From: Dolomedes plantarius
Lineage: Eukaryota > Arthropoda > Arachnida > Araneae > Dolomedidae
NCBI GenBank assembly: GCA_907164885.2
Contig: OU015492.1
Coordinates: 201,291,738-201,355,737 of the forward strand
Reading direction: 5' to 3'
DNA length: 64,000 nucleotides
The notes below the pieces were generated by a model. That model was not told the origin of the DNA. It was given only the letters and a program-made list of their open reading frames with translations, and made no database searches. Positions 1 through 12,388 of the stretch are shown here, in pieces (within the stretch, counting starts at the first letter, position 1; the number at the start of each line of letters is the position of its first letter). Made by a program: the position numbers and the translations under genes.

Positions 1-690
1 TCACTGTTTAGATAAAATTAATAATGATAATTGATATAGACAAATAAAATAACTTTTAACGTATTTACTATAGGATTTTCATCTGAAAACGATTATCTCG
101 AGTGTATAGATTTCGAAGACAGCATTATTTCATTTTATTCATTATTACTCTTACACTAAAATAAATTTAGAATCCGTAAATATCTTAAAATTGAACAAAA
201 AAGAAAGCCAAGTAACACCTTAAATTTTATTTATGATACCTCCAGATTTCCTGAATAACTACTGTTATTTCCCATCCGAATCCAGACAAATCTTATATTC
301 TTCTGATATTTCTTGGCTTACTGTCGCCATATAAACGGTTAAGCATCTACCTAGTAGGGAAATACTGCTGAATTGTTTATATACTTTTTGCTTTCACGTA
401 CGATATGTTAAAAAGCTTTCATCTTCTCAACAGTCCCTGTCACAAAATGATCATACTTCGAGATAATGTAGGTGGTTTTACCCAGATATGTTTGCAGTAT
501 GTTTAAAGTAAGCCTGTAGAATAAAATGCATTGGACATTCAAAATTTTGTAGTGGAAATATAATAGGAGTGGTTGTCTTTATTCGAATATTATATTTATT
601 AAGACCTGTGGCACCAGGTAATTTGTATGAAGGTCATCGGTTGCTTATGTACTAAAAAATTCCGTTTTCCTTTTCTCTTTGTGTATATAT
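1..690. other. AT-rich non-coding stretch
   Basis: No reading frame, tRNA-like structure or repeat end is recognisable here. It is ordinary AT-rich intergenic DNA ending in a short (TA)n tract at about 685-709. Confidence 0.4.
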
Positions 691-795
691 ATATATATAT
701 ATATATATAGGTGGTTATCTAAAAGGACATCTATGAATAACATAACATCTAGGAATAATAGTTCATCACATCTAGGAATAACATGAAATTCTTTA

Positions 796-1809
796 TTAAT
801 ACGGCATAGGACCATCTATGGAATTTAATATCACCTGAATTCACTAATGAATGGAATTATGCAAGTCATAAATAGTGGTTAAGAGAATATTATACCATTC
901 TTTATGGATAAGTCGTCAATGTTCTTGTAGAGATTCTGTAGGTGGATATCGATTCCTGACTCTATTCTCTAAAACAGGCCACATCAGTTCGATGATATTG
1001 AGGTTTAGGGACTGTTCGGGCCAGATAAGATATATGACTTGGTCTTTATGTTACTGAAACCATAACCTGACACGTCTGTGTGTATGGATCGAAGCATTAT
1101 CATCATGGAGAACGCGATCTCCTGCAAGAAGCAATTTTGGCACCATAGCTCATGGCTCTGGTCGGCTAAAAGTTAGACATAGTACTTCAAAGTCAATCTT
1201 CCTTTCAGGGTTACAATAAATCACTTTTTAAAACCACGAGATGGCCGCCGTAACCATGAGAAATTTCCCTTTGTGTTTTACAGCAGGCATGATACAAGAA
1301 TGATAATACGCTCGTGTGGGTGCTCTTCAGACATACGCACGTCCTGTTGCGGGGAACAAAGTGAACAATGATTCGTAAAACCAAATGTAATATTTCGACG
1401 TATCACTCGACCAGGATTTGTGCTCGTGGCACCACTGTATATGACGTTTTGTATATTCATCTGTTACAGGTGGCTTGGGAATTACTACTCTCCAGTAAAT
1501 GTTTTGTTTGTGAAGTTTTCTCTTACCTGTAATGACTGATACTAGAGCCTGGAGATTCATATGGAGCTCTACGGTCGCTTTGGCTGCAGTTGTCTGTTTT
1601 TTATGCCCCATTCCTCTTCAACACCCATCAGTCTCTTTCTCTTAGCTTTCACTTTCGTCAACTATTCTGTTTCACAGAGGATGTCTTCCCGTGCACTCTG
1701 TATGCCGTCCTGACTGAAGATATCATAGCTTGGTAAACACCCAAAAACATGTGGATGTTCTAATAGATGCTCCAATTACACGAGGTTCAACAATTTGTCC
1801 TCTCTGCAT
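796..1809 (-). pseudogene. Decayed Tc1-like transposase, DD36E-type spacing
   Basis: Cut-and-paste DNA transposase remnant. Reading the minus strand from the ATG at 1809 to the TAA at 798-796 gives a body of about 338 codons, normal for Tc1-like transposases, but stops and frameshifts break it. The longest intact piece (1611-1327) holds the stretch leading into the catalytic core (KRHIQWCHEHKSWSSD, then FTLFPATGRAYV). The first catalytic Asp position reads YES where DES is expected. Further on, HDDNASIH carries the second Asp and NLNIIELMW the third acidic residue. By direct count 36 residues separate them, counting one stop, which is the spacing of DD36E Tc1-like elements. The frame ends in a GGP-x-PY-like tail (DGPMPY). 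Terminal inverted repeats were not found, so only the coding part is delimited. Inactive. Confidence 0.8.
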
Positions 1810-2097
1810 GGTCTACAAGGTTTGACATCTTACGCTATCCCCCAAAGAGCCTGATAGTTTCATTACTGTTACCTCACAGTAGAATAATGCATACACTATA
1901 TTTTATAAAAAATACTGGTCCGTAGACTTTTTTTTTAAGGAATACGAACCCCTGTCATAAACATTACTAATATTGATATGTGTTTCCATTATTTTCATAA
2001 CCACTTGTGTATATAAACACTCATGGACAAACAAATTAGCGCACCAAGAAATAATTGCGGGATCGTAACGGAACTTGCAATGAAGGTACATGTCGGG

Positions 2098-2115
2098 GAG
2101 ATATGCAAATGATTA
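2098..2115 (+). promoter_or_regulatory. Shared 18-bp subterminal block with octamer ATGCAAAT
   Basis: GAGATATGCAAATGATTA occurs between the left TIR and the transposase start. The same 18 bases occur in A2 (36411-36428) and, on the minus strand, in the otherwise diverged element B (6212-6229). Its core is the POU-type octamer. A role as promoter element or transposase-binding site is inferred from conservation only. Confidence 0.5.
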
Positions 2116-2181
2116 GAAATGCAGCGTGATTGCGCACTACGTATAGCCGGAAGAGGGCGCTGAACATCGTACTCTGTGAAG

Positions 2182-2188
2182 TATAAAA
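2182..2188 (+). promoter_or_regulatory. TATA-like box of element A1
   Basis: TATAAAA lies 62 bases upstream of the transposase ATG and is present at the same place in A2. It is a plausible core promoter of the transposase gene. Confidence 0.45.
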
Positions 2189-2249
2189 CAGGTAACCAAA
2201 GCTTGTTTGAGTGTTCTGAATCATTTACAAAGGAAGAGCTGAGATAGAC

Positions 2250-3274
2250 ATGCCATTACGCCATGTTCGAAGACAATATAAGCAGTTGTCGCAGTTTGAG
2301 AGGGGGAGAATCGTCGGGATGATGGAAGCTGGGTGGTCAGCTAGGCGAGTAGCTCGTCAATTAGGCCTCTCTGATTGTGTTGTGAGGGGGTGTTGGGACC
2401 AGTGAACCCGAGAGATGTCATGTACACAAAGACCAGGCTCAGGACGCCCTCCACAGACCAGTCGTCGAGAAGACCGCCACATCGTAAGAAATGCACGCGT
2501 ACAGCCAACCGCTTCATCGGCCGCCATCCAGGCATAGGTAGCACCTTCACTAGGGGCCTCTGTGTCTTCTCGAACCATACGAAGGCGCCTGGCTGAAGGA
2601 CAGTTGGTATTGCGGCTCCCATTACGTGTGCTGCCCTTGACGCCCACCCATCGACGCCTCCGTTTGGAGTTTTGCCGCGCACGAGGAAACTGGACTGCAG
2701 CGGAATGGAACCAGGTCGTCTTTAGCGACAAATCCAGATTCAATCTCGGCAGTGATGACAATCGTATTCGTGTGTGGAGAGCCCGTGGTGAATGCTTCAA
2801 TCCTGCCTTTGCTGTACAGCGACACATCGCTCCCACAGCTGGTTGATGGTATGGGGTGCCATTGCCTACAATACACACTCACCCCTAGTATTGTTCCGTG
2901 GCACCATGACAGCCCAGCGGTATGTTCATGAAATCCTGCAACCACATGTGTTGCCACTAATGCAACGGCTCCCAGGAGCCATTTTTCAACAACACAATGA
3001 TCGGCCTCATACGGCAAGGGTGTCACAAGACTGTCTCCAGACTGTTACTCCCCTTCCTTGGCCTGCCCGATCCCCAGATTTGTCTCCAACCGAGCATATC
3101 TGGGATCATTTGGGACGACGAGTTGGGCATCCCATGAGTTTGAAGGAACTAGAGGCAAGGTTACAGCAAATATGGAACGAAATGTCTCAAGACATCATAC
3201 AGAACTTGTATGACTCAATGCCCGATCGTATCGCATCATGCATTCGCGCTAGAGGGGGTCCAACGGAGTATTAA
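2250..3274 (+). pseudogene. Tc1-like transposase (element A1), inactivated
   Basis: DDE transposase that would excise and reinsert the element at TA sites. The start MPLRHVRRQYKQL and the TAA at 3272-3274 match A2. The length is 1025 nt, one base short of 342 codons. An N-terminal helix-turn-helix region (RIVGMMEAGWSARRVARQL) is followed by an arginine-rich linker and the catalytic core. Lesions: TGA at 2403-2405 replaces a tryptophan; TAG at 2535-2537 replaces Gln; one base is deleted near 2840 (GGTTGATGG against GGTGTGATGG in A2). The second catalytic Asp is changed to His (FQQHND where A2 has FQQDNA). The first Asp (VFSDKS) and the final Glu (SPTEHIW) remain. It cannot make active protein. 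Confidence 0.9.
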
Positions 3275-3426
3275 CTCCTCCGTTCTTTTGCCTTTTTCTC
3301 TGAAATAAATTATCCTTTTTCTTTGATTTTCTTATCATTTACTTATATCAAAGTAGTCATTACGTATGTAAAATTTCGTTTCAATTTGACAACTCCTTCT
3401 TGGTGCGCTAATTTTTTTGTTCATGA

Positions 3427-3712
<286 letters not shown>

Positions 3713-3786
<74 letters not shown>
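3713..3786. repeat. (TA)n microsatellite
   Basis: Second TA tract, with one GT interruption, immediately right of the small MITE. It probably forms one locus with 3429-3544 that the MITE split. Confidence 0.9.
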
Positions 3787-4126
3787 TTACGTATGTATGT
3801 ATGTAAAACCGTAAAACAAAACAAAAACTCCAAGGAGTGAATTACTTAATAATATTGTACTCAAACAACAACAAAAAACAAAAAAACTGGATACCTGATC
3901 GCACTGACCAAAATTACCAAAAGCTCTCACTCAACTTTATGATTTTGAGATTTTTTGTAAGTGGATACAGATTTATAACATGAATTATATTGATCTACAG
4001 AAATTATCCGATTTATATCTTATAAGTGTGTTACAAATACATTCTGTCACAAAAAAATATATGCACCCAGAAGGAAAAGAGCTACTATCACGAAACTTAA
4101 AATGTATGTAGTGTATGAGGAGATAA

Positions 4127-5226
4127 TCAAATTATTACAACTTCAGAAGAACAAACCGTTTTATTAAGAAGATATGGCATGAAAAATGTTATAAATAAGT
4201 AAGTAGTAAATTTACCTCTTGCAGCTATACAAGCTGAAACAAGGCGTGGCATCGAATCATTGAGGTCACATATGACCTCCTGCGGAAGATTATGCCATAA
4301 TCTTTGCAACTGGACAGTTAATTTGCCAGTATTCCGGGACGGCTGCAGTTGCCTTCCAAGCAAGTGCCAGACGTGCTCTATTGGCGAGAGGTCTGGTGAC
4401 CTGGCAGGCCATGGGAGTACGTCATATCCTTGAAGACATTGTTGGGAGAGTCGCGCAGCATGTGGACGAGCGTTGTCATGCTGATAAATAGCACCTGGGT
4501 GACTTGACAGCATAGGCAGTACAACTGAAGTTAAAATCTAGTCCACGTAACTGCGAGCCGTCAAAGTGCGTTGAAGGGCGACTAGAGGTGATTGTGTGTC
4601 GCAACTAATCGCTCCCCACACTGTCACTTTTTGTGTAATCGTCATATGATTCTTGAGAACAAATGCCGAATAGGACCGGTGGTCTGACAGCCTCCAAACG
4701 CGTATTCGGTGGTCATCAGCATTGAGACTGACTCAAGATTCATCGCTGAAGATCACACGCCTCCAGTCGGTCACACTCCAGCTTGCCCGAGGTCGGCAAA
4801 AATCCAATCGACACTGCCTATGTTGTGCTGTGGGGTCAGTGGTAGGCGTCTTAATGGATGTCAGCTCCTTATACCTGCGTCGGACAGTCGTCTCCGAATG
4901 GTTTACCTTGATACCACCGTATGTCTGGAAGGTGGCAAATGGCGTCGAACCGATTCTAGCGACGTTGTTGGTGCGGACGTGGCCACTCTTATGATTGCGC
5001 GATCCTCGCACGCTTTTGTGATCCTGGGACGCTCTGACCCGCCGCGACGGTAGACTATCCCTTCCGCGATCCATTTTTGCCAACACCTAGCAACTGCTAT
5101 ATCGCTCTGACCGAGGTGGTGGCCGATACGCCTGTTCAACCAACCTGCTTCTCTGAGGCCCACTGTACACCCCCTCTCAAAGTCCAACAAATGTTAGCAC
5201 TGTCGCCGTTTACGTCTCAGAGGCAT
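4127..5226 (-). pseudogene. Tc1-like transposase (element B), inactivated
   Basis: Related to the A-element transposase but clearly a different family. The minus-strand start at 5226 reads MPLRRKRRQC followed by TAA (5196-5194). The DNA-binding region then resumes (LLDFERGCTVGLREAGW). A frameshift lies near 4905. The catalytic core reads VIFSDES, then TGA at 4735-4733, then LNADDHRIRVW, a TAG at 4540-4538, and an intact C-terminal piece from 4513 with YQHDNARPHAA and SPIEHVW. All three catalytic acidic residues are still encoded. Second Asp and Glu are 32 residues apart, as in A2, not the classical 34. The C-terminal frame runs past the usual end (RGKFTTY) to a stop at 4127. Confidence 0.88.
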
Positions 5227-5299
5227 CTCTAGTCACAATACCGTCCATCCAAGTCGACAGATTTGTTTGAATAACCCTATGGCACGAGCAATCATGTTT

Positions 5300-6120
5300 T
5301 TAAACTCTTCCAGCTGCGCATCTGTTAGCAATGTGAACTAAGAATTACTCTAAAGGTCCATTAATTACTTGCCTTTCCGAAGTTAGACGCCATATTTTGC
5401 ATTTCCATTTTAATCCTGTTCAATTTAAACCGATTCAATTCATAACTAAGCCGAATCACTGAAGCAAATTTCTTGTGATTACGTCATGTTTGGCAGACTA
5501 CCGTACGTCATATAATTAAACATAAAAGTCTCTAGTCGAGGGCGTATTTCGTAGAAGTTACAACCCGATATTTGAATATCAGCTTTTGACACGTGTATAT
5601 AAGCCGTGGATACTTTCAGGAAAGATATAGGGGTGTATAGAGGTGATGATATAGAAGATATGAGATGAGTATCGGTATTATTAGGTAGTGTGAAGCTGCT
5701 CTGTTCATCAATGCGTTTATTAAGAAGTCGGTGTCTGTTTTGATAAGATAACAAGATATTGTATTAAGCCTGCTAAAAGTAAGGTATTTTATATTACTTC
5801 AACATTTAAATCCCTTTTGATAGTCCATCACAGTATAGGAAATAGACTGTTTGTTTAAGAAATTGATTCAATGTAAAAACTCGGTGTGCATTACTAATGT
5901 TACCAGTGAAGAATGAAGATATTGACATTGTTGTTTTTAACTAATTTTAACTAGTTTTTCAAATGAATAAATACTTTTATGTTATTGTTAAAAAGCTTGT
6001 CGTCTATACATTATTTTAGGCATCTTCAATGGTTTTAACGTATACCTTTTTTTAACAAACATAGATTTTACTGCACAGCTTTTACTCTGCTATTCAAATA
6101 TATATAATAGAAGAATTATT
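5300..6120. other. Unassigned insert-like segment inside element B
   Basis: This 0.8-kb AT-rich stretch has no counterpart in A1 or A2. No ends, coding frame or target duplication could be recognised, so whether it is a nested element or native leader is open. Confidence 0.35.
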
Positions 6121-6211
6121 AGAATTGTTGAAGTACATGTTTTACATGTACGCTGACAGCATCTCATATGCGAAAAGCGCGCTTACCCTTGTCTCATTGG
6201 CGTCGAAATTT

Positions 6212-6229
6212 TAATCATTTGCATATCTC
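6212..6229 (-). promoter_or_regulatory. Octamer-containing subterminal block of element B
   Basis: Minus-strand copy of the same 18-bp block found at 2098-2115 and 36411-36428. Here it sits about 80 bases inside the TIR upstream of the transposase. Confidence 0.5.
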
Positions 6230-6311
6230 TCATTAGACTACATTCCTGCCAAGTTTCGTGATTGTAGCTCGATTTCTTCTGGGTGCATATCTTTTTTTGT
6301 GACAGAGTGTA

Positions 6312-9300
6312 TATTAGGAGTAATTTTATTAATACATGATAACTTTTTTTTTTTTTTATAATTTACCTACTAGCAAATAAGATGAAGTTTCGCAAACTTT
6401 TGTTCGTTGTGGGAGGTTGTAAGAAAAACTTGAAACTTGAAAAGCATGGATGAAATAATTCTTCAAATATTTGGCTTGTAAACATGCTCACTTCTTTGGT
6501 TAGTACCAGAGCGTTTTTTTTTATCAATCTCCCGTACGATACACTCTTTTTTTAATTTCTTACCAAGAACAGAATTTGTTTCATTGGAAATATGACTTAA
6601 GAATCAATATCCTTCTATAGAGATATGATTTTTACATTTCATGCTGTTACCATAGAGAATAAATCAATATTTCAATTTTTTTAATACTACTTGTAATTGT
6701 ATGATGGGTCATATTAACTATATTTATTTCACTCAATGCCTCTGGGACAGACAAACCATTTATCATTTTCTACAGTTATCCAAACATGATATGATATTTT
6801 TACTAAACTCCCTAAACTCCCATTTAATGCTATAATTATTAAGAACTCGGGGAATTTGTATCTTAGGCATTTACTTTTTTCGTAATACTTGTTACATCCT
6901 GAAAGCTTAAAAACAGATATTTGGGCTTATAGGAGTTTTGACTTTTCAGCCAGCTTTCTCAAATGCTAAATACATGCAAATCTAAGTGCAGCTCAGTAAG
7001 AGAATACCCGATTGCCAAAGGAAATCATTTCGCTTGTTGGTATTTGCTTTCGATTATTCCGAAAAAAGATTTCTCCAGGGCCTTAGCCAAAGGATTTATT
7101 TTGTTCGCATGTTTCCGGGGAATCAGGTTTCTGCTCTTCACACAACGAGATTCGCTCAGGAAACGTTAAAATGGATTACGAAGGCCTAGTCTTTTTTTTC
7201 TTTTTTTTTCTATAAAACTGTTAGAATTGTTTTTCCTCGAAAGGAAACGTGTATTAAATTCTACGCTTATCTGTAATGAAAGTTATCAAATAAATATTTC
7301 ATGTGAGATTAGGAAAGTTTATGTTCCGTGATGGCACAGACATATATGGTTTAGTGCCGAAAATATTCGTAATGCAAATAGATTTTCTTTACAGTCATTA
7401 CGTATTAATGGAGCATTATCTATTATAGAAATATCTGTAAAAGGTGTAATTTTCTACATTGATGTATAAAGACACAATGGGGCAAAAAAAAATTTACTTT
7501 GAAAATTATGACTTTTAAATGAATCTGTCGATAAATTGTTTGGCATTTGCAGGTTTATGTTTCCTAATGTAATAATGCATGAAATCGACATCTATACACG
7601 AAACGTATTTTGTGTGCACGCTTAACTAAATATTTAAGTTATTTTGGTAGTAAAATTGTTAAATGCGAATTTAAGGTTAAAAACATTTAAATATTACATC
7701 CATTCATATGTAAAAAAATTAACAAATTTATAAATACTATTTGTAAGGAAATAACCTACAAACTGTCTAGTTGTCCTTTATGCATCCTTAAATCGTAGAA
7801 TCATCAGTTTTGGAACATTATTCAATATCAGAATGTTAGTTTGGAAAACAGGACCTATCTGTGTAACGATTAAGTGCATAAATAGGTTCAGTCTATTACT
7901 CGCTTATTATAATGTAAAATATAAACAATACAAATAAACAAAAATGAAAATTCAAGCATAGACTGCTAAATCACTTTAACATAAAACATATCCTGCAAAT
8001 AAAACATTTTCAATAGAGGATAGCGCAGAAGCGTCATATCCCCATAATGAAAAAAACAAATAAATAATCCAACAGAGATAGATAAAAATAATACGAATAT
8101 AGACAAAAACAAACAGAAATCAAGCACTCTGGGCATCCACGCACCAACGGCAAGATTCTGTATAAGTGCCGGAACTGAACCATAAAATAACATAGAGGTA
8201 ACCGACGGGTCTCGTCTCATCAGGGAGCCTAACCATATCAGTTACTTCAAGGGGAACTTTCTGAATAGCATGCAGGTAAGCCCAAAAGACATTCCAAGCC
8301 CCCGAGTCCCCCAAGGAAGCAATAAGTCAAAAAGAAAATGAAAAGACAAACACAACTTACAGTATGGGCTCAAAGCACCGTACATGCAAACACACAAATA
8401 ATCCTAATGCAAAGTCACTTATTATAAGTCTTTCATCGATCAAAAACTGAGAAATTTTCTACATATTTATAGCATTTTTGTTGCATTTGTGCGTATTTAA
8501 AGGGAATATAAAATTGAAAAATATCGCTTTTCGTGTAATGACATAACGCGATTTCACCCTCCTTAAGTTCATATCAGACATATCTAGTTTGGAGCAAGTT
8601 ACCCAGTAAACGACCCGTCACGGAAGTTTCTGATAAATCGTCGGCAAAAGCCAAGTCAGATTAAAGGCGAAAATATCTGCAAGTCTTTTGCTTAAAAAAT
8701 AGTACTGCTCCTGAAAACAAGAATCATGTTCTCTTCGATCAATGGAAAGAAAGAAGCACCCCTTCATAACTATTCCTTTCTGATCAACCTTCATGTTACT
8801 TCACTCATCACTCTAAAGATCAAATATACAACTCTAACAACTCTAACGATTTGACTTCACGTGTTGCGTTCGATCCTTTTTCTGGTCCGATAGGAGCTAA
8901 TTAATCCCAATTTAAGGATTACGTTCAAGAAATGTCTACTCAGAAATGGCCTCAGAGACAAAGCTTTACTTCATATGGCTCAAATGAAGCAAAGATAAAC
9001 CTGATTAATTTGGTAAGCAATTTTAGTCACGTATTGGGCTTAGCAGAAGTACTGGGAAAACCAATCATTTAGATGTAAACCTTTCCTCGGAGATAATGCT
9101 CGCATTTTAAAGCTGATATGTACAAAGAAACAAAAATCGTATTTCCCTATTCCTCTTCTTGCAGACTCTTGTGGTGGGAGGAGTCCAGTTGACAGTTCGA
9201 GAATTCCACCCCCCTTAGGATTGACATTAGAGGGATTGTAATGGCTCTCTCTCTATAGGGGGTTTAAGCGCTGCCCCCAATTTTTTTATTTAAAATATAT

Positions 9301-10340
9301 TTTTGTCAACTATTTGCAGGTACATAAAAGCTGATAATCAAATAAAATTGGTATTGTCAGATATCCGGAACTTTTCTACAAAGCGCTACAGGATTAATTT
9401 TTTAAATTTCGACCACTGAAGGAATTTATGAGCGTTTAAAACACACTATACCAGATTTTCCCCCGAATAATTTAAATTTTATAATAGTAATTGCATTTTT
9501 TTTAAAACAACGAAAAATGTACACAAATGTAAAATTTCTTTCTCTATGACGGAGTACAATTTTAAAAAAAAATCTTTGAATCCATGTCGGCAATCCGTGA
9601 ACAAATTTTCTCCATAGGTTAACATTGAGGTGAGCGAATACAATGGGGTTTGTACATAGCAGCTTTAACAGAAAAATAAATAATTCTTTGAAAGCTGCAA
9701 CTTTAAAGACTTTTCTGACGCTCACGCACATTGTTGAACGATTATTTTGGATCTTTAAGAATCGGGAGCAAAGTCTGTTATGTAGAGCTCAGTTCTTCCT
9801 TCAAGACAGTACACTAAGTTCACAAAACAAGCAAGTTCGCTGAAAGTTTGATTTAGGAATCTCGCGCCTTCAAACCTACACGGCACCGAATATACTTCAA
9901 CTTATCACGCAAATAAAATACTTTTCAGAAATAACCAGTTATGGGAGTTAAAAGAATAGACAAACGAATCAATTACTACGTTTTGAAATGGACTGAGGCC
10001 AGAAGTATGTGAGAAGAGAAGATTCAAACGTGGTAAATTCCCAAATGTTCAAGAACGCTCCAAATGAACGACTTGTAAGACAATATATCAAGCTTTAAAT
10101 CAATATATTTCCTTAAAAATATTTATTTCTTAAGAAATACTTAAAATGCGATTCTCTATATTTAATGTTTCTCGCTAAAAAAATCTATTTCAGTCTCCAT
10201 TTAAAGCACAGAATATCTGAAGAACTATAAGAATTATTTTCTGTTTTTGTTTTTATCAAGGTTTAACCCCGAGACATTTTGTTGCATTAGTTCTTAAAAG
10301 CAAACTAGGAAATGAACTTTGTCTGCAATATAAATAACAT
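6312..10340. other. Long AT-rich stretch without recognisable genes
   Basis: Homopolymer T runs and short stop-dense frames only. A roughly 150-bp segment at 8605-8760 resembles 42870-43020 (see that repeat). Nothing else could be supported. Confidence 0.4.
8605..8760 (+). repeat. Diverged dispersed repeat, copy 1
   Basis: Shares an ordered set of short blocks with 42870-43020: ACCCGTC, a GGCGAAAATATCTGCAA-type block, TTGCTT, and CATGTTCTCTTCG followed by a CAATG. The blocks keep their order and rough spacing, so common descent is likely. The family is unknown and no ends are visible. Confidence 0.45.
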
Positions 10341-10351
10341 TTGTGCAATTT

Positions 10352-10900
10352 CAGTGGCGTAGCAAATGGGGGGGCAAGGGGGTCTATCATGCCCCGAGCG
10401 CCACTCGCAGAGGGGCGCCAATGTAAGATCCATATATTATATTACTATATGTTTTCGAGGTGGTTGCCAATTAAGGTCTATATATTATATTACTATATGT
10501 TTTTCAGGGAAGGGCCCCAATATAGGGTCTATATATTACATTACTATATGTTTTTCGGGGAGGGTGCCAATATAAGGTATATATTATATTACTATATTAT
10601 TTTGTCGGGGGGGGCGCCAATATAAGGTTTATATATTATATTACTATATTATTTTGTGGGGGGGCGCCAATATAAGGTCTATATGTTATATTACTATATG
10701 TTTTTAGGGGAGGGCACCAACATAAGGTCTATATATTATGTTACTATATGCTTTTCGGGGGGGAGTGCCAATATAAGGTCTATATACTATGTTATTATAT
10801 GTTTTTCAGGGGACTATTTTTATTACTATGTTTTTCAGGGGGGGGGGCGCGCCACAAAGGTATCGTGCCCCGGGCGCCAGTTATGCTCGCTACGCCACTG
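10352..10900. mobile_element. hAT-like MITE carrying a 50-bp minisatellite
   Basis: Perfect 12-bp terminal inverted repeats CAGTGGCGTAGC/GCTACGCCACTG, flanked by a perfect 8-bp duplication TGCAATTT (10344-10351 and 10901-10908). The YARNG-type terminus and 8-bp duplication are hAT hallmarks. The 549-bp interior has no transposase. It is almost entirely a G-rich/TA-rich minisatellite. Two similar blocks in direct orientation (ATGCCCCGAGCGCCA near 10389 and GTGCCCCGGGCGCCA near 10865) bracket the repeat array. Confidence 0.9.
10411..10850 (+). repeat. Minisatellite, about 50-bp unit, 8 or more copies
   Basis: The GCCAAT anchor, or a variant, recurs at 10417, 10466, 10516, 10566, 10616, 10666, 10716 and 10767, a period of 49-51 bases. 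Each unit consists of a G-run, GCGCCAATATAAGG, and a TA-rich block ending in ATGTTTTT or ATTATTTTG. The last one or two units (10809-10850) are truncated and degenerate. Open frames across it are by-products of the repeat. Confidence 0.95.
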
Positions 10901-10908
10901 TGCAATTT

Positions 10909-12386
10909 AGCAAACATAATCACAATCTATATAATGCTGAAACTATGAAAAAATTTCTCTGTATTATGATATATATAATCAGTTCTCCCGCAATATTTTA
11001 AATTTAGTTACTAAAACTACTTTCAATTTGGCCCTAAATACCACTTGAAGAAAAGTGATAATTTCGTGAAATAACTTTTTAGTAGATAATGGGTTTCAGT
11101 CTTGAGCGATAAAATTTCCTTAATTCAAATAGATTCCGGTGCAATATTTAAACCTGGGGTTGAATCGATGCCTTAAAGCCTATAATTAGCAGTTTTTCCT
11201 CCACCTTCAAAATAAGCACCTCGTTTCTTCCGTGATAAAAGTTTGGAACTTTTGATTTAAGAGCTTTAGAAATATTTTGGCAGGTAATAATTATAACTTT
11301 ATAATCTTACTGAAATACTTCTCAGCAGTTATTTATATTTCCGTGATTCTTCTTTTAACGATTTTTGCCCAAATGGAGGGAAAAAATTTAGGATTAAATA
11401 GAAATTTATACACCTTAATGTAGCAATTATCGCTGGTTTTAAAAACTGTTAATATGTGAAAAGATTATATAAATATTTGTTTCTTGTGTTTCAAAATATA
11501 AGATAATTAACCCTCTGAAGACAAAATGTTTCTGTTTGCGTTTCTGAAGATTTAAAAATTTAATTTATTGTATGAAAATTTCATCAAATAAAATTAAAAA
11601 TAATTTAATTGGTAGGAGAGATTATAAACACACATTCCAATTTAAATCATAAATATAGTTGTAAAATTGTTTTCAGACATAATATCACAGAATAAATATT
11701 TTACAATTAGAACAGTTTCATATATTTTACTTCGTATTTATTGCTGCCATCAGTAAATACAGAATATTAAAACATAGCTTTATATAATATTTAATAAACA
11801 AATGCATGTTAAATTGACATAATTATATAAATTTCTGAAGAGGGGCACCGTAAATCTAAGTATTTCAATGTCATTCATCCAAATTATGTGAAAAATGAAG
11901 CCACTAATGGAAGAAAATCCTAAAACTTTTAAATCAAAAAGCAGCTATGTAGAAATGTGACCTGATTTTTTTTTCAATACATACATGTCAATCTAACATA
12001 GAAGTATCAAAACTTGTGAAACTGAGAATGTTTCTAATAACGGCAGAAAGAAGCCTAAAGTACATATTTTACTTTCCCTTGACTTAATTTCGAATTGATT
12101 TTAAACAGTAATTTTCATTTTATTTATTTTACGACTTCCTGACAGGAATATTAAATACATCGTCAACACTTGAGTTCTATGATTTTTGTTTATTCCCAGG
12201 ACAGAAAATAATTATAAAATTATCAACATAGTGGAATTCTAAAGATTTCATGTTAAATGTGTAAAAGTAAATGCAATTCTTTGTATTTCATTGCACTAAA
12301 ACTATGAAAATTTTTTTAAGGAAATGTGATTAAAACCGGTATGAAATTTTTTGGGGTATACAATAATGAAAGTATTGAGATATTAA
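10909..12386. other. AT-rich stretch, nothing recognised
   Basis: Dense stops in all frames, with no repeat ends or RNA gene seen. Confidence 0.4.
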
Positions 12387-12388
12387 TA

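Larger units (their letters stand above)
4040..6309 (-). mobile_element. Tc1-like DNA transposon B with long TIRs
   Basis: The ends are about 59-bp inverted repeats with a handful of mismatches. The left end starts CATTCTGTCACAAAAAAA and the right end is the complement of CACTCTGTCACAAAAAAA. Both continue through GCACCCAGAAG and ATCACGAAACTT. TA flanks both sides (4038-4039 and 6310-6311). At 2.27 kb it is about 0.9 kb longer than A1 and A2. The excess lies between the transposase start (5226) and the right TIR, so a nested insertion or a long leader is likely. Transposase is on the minus strand. Confidence 0.88.

Noticed and set aside
2357..3026. Long minus-strand open frames opposite the A1 transposase (and the same at 36654-37149 in A2)
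   Set aside because: They are antisense shadows of the plus-strand transposase. The plus strand carries the conserved motifs, TIR context and TATA box.
10341..11001. Several overlapping 60-90 codon frames with YYMF repeats
   Set aside because: They are produced by the 50-bp minisatellite in the hAT-like MITE and contain no stop because of the repeat composition.
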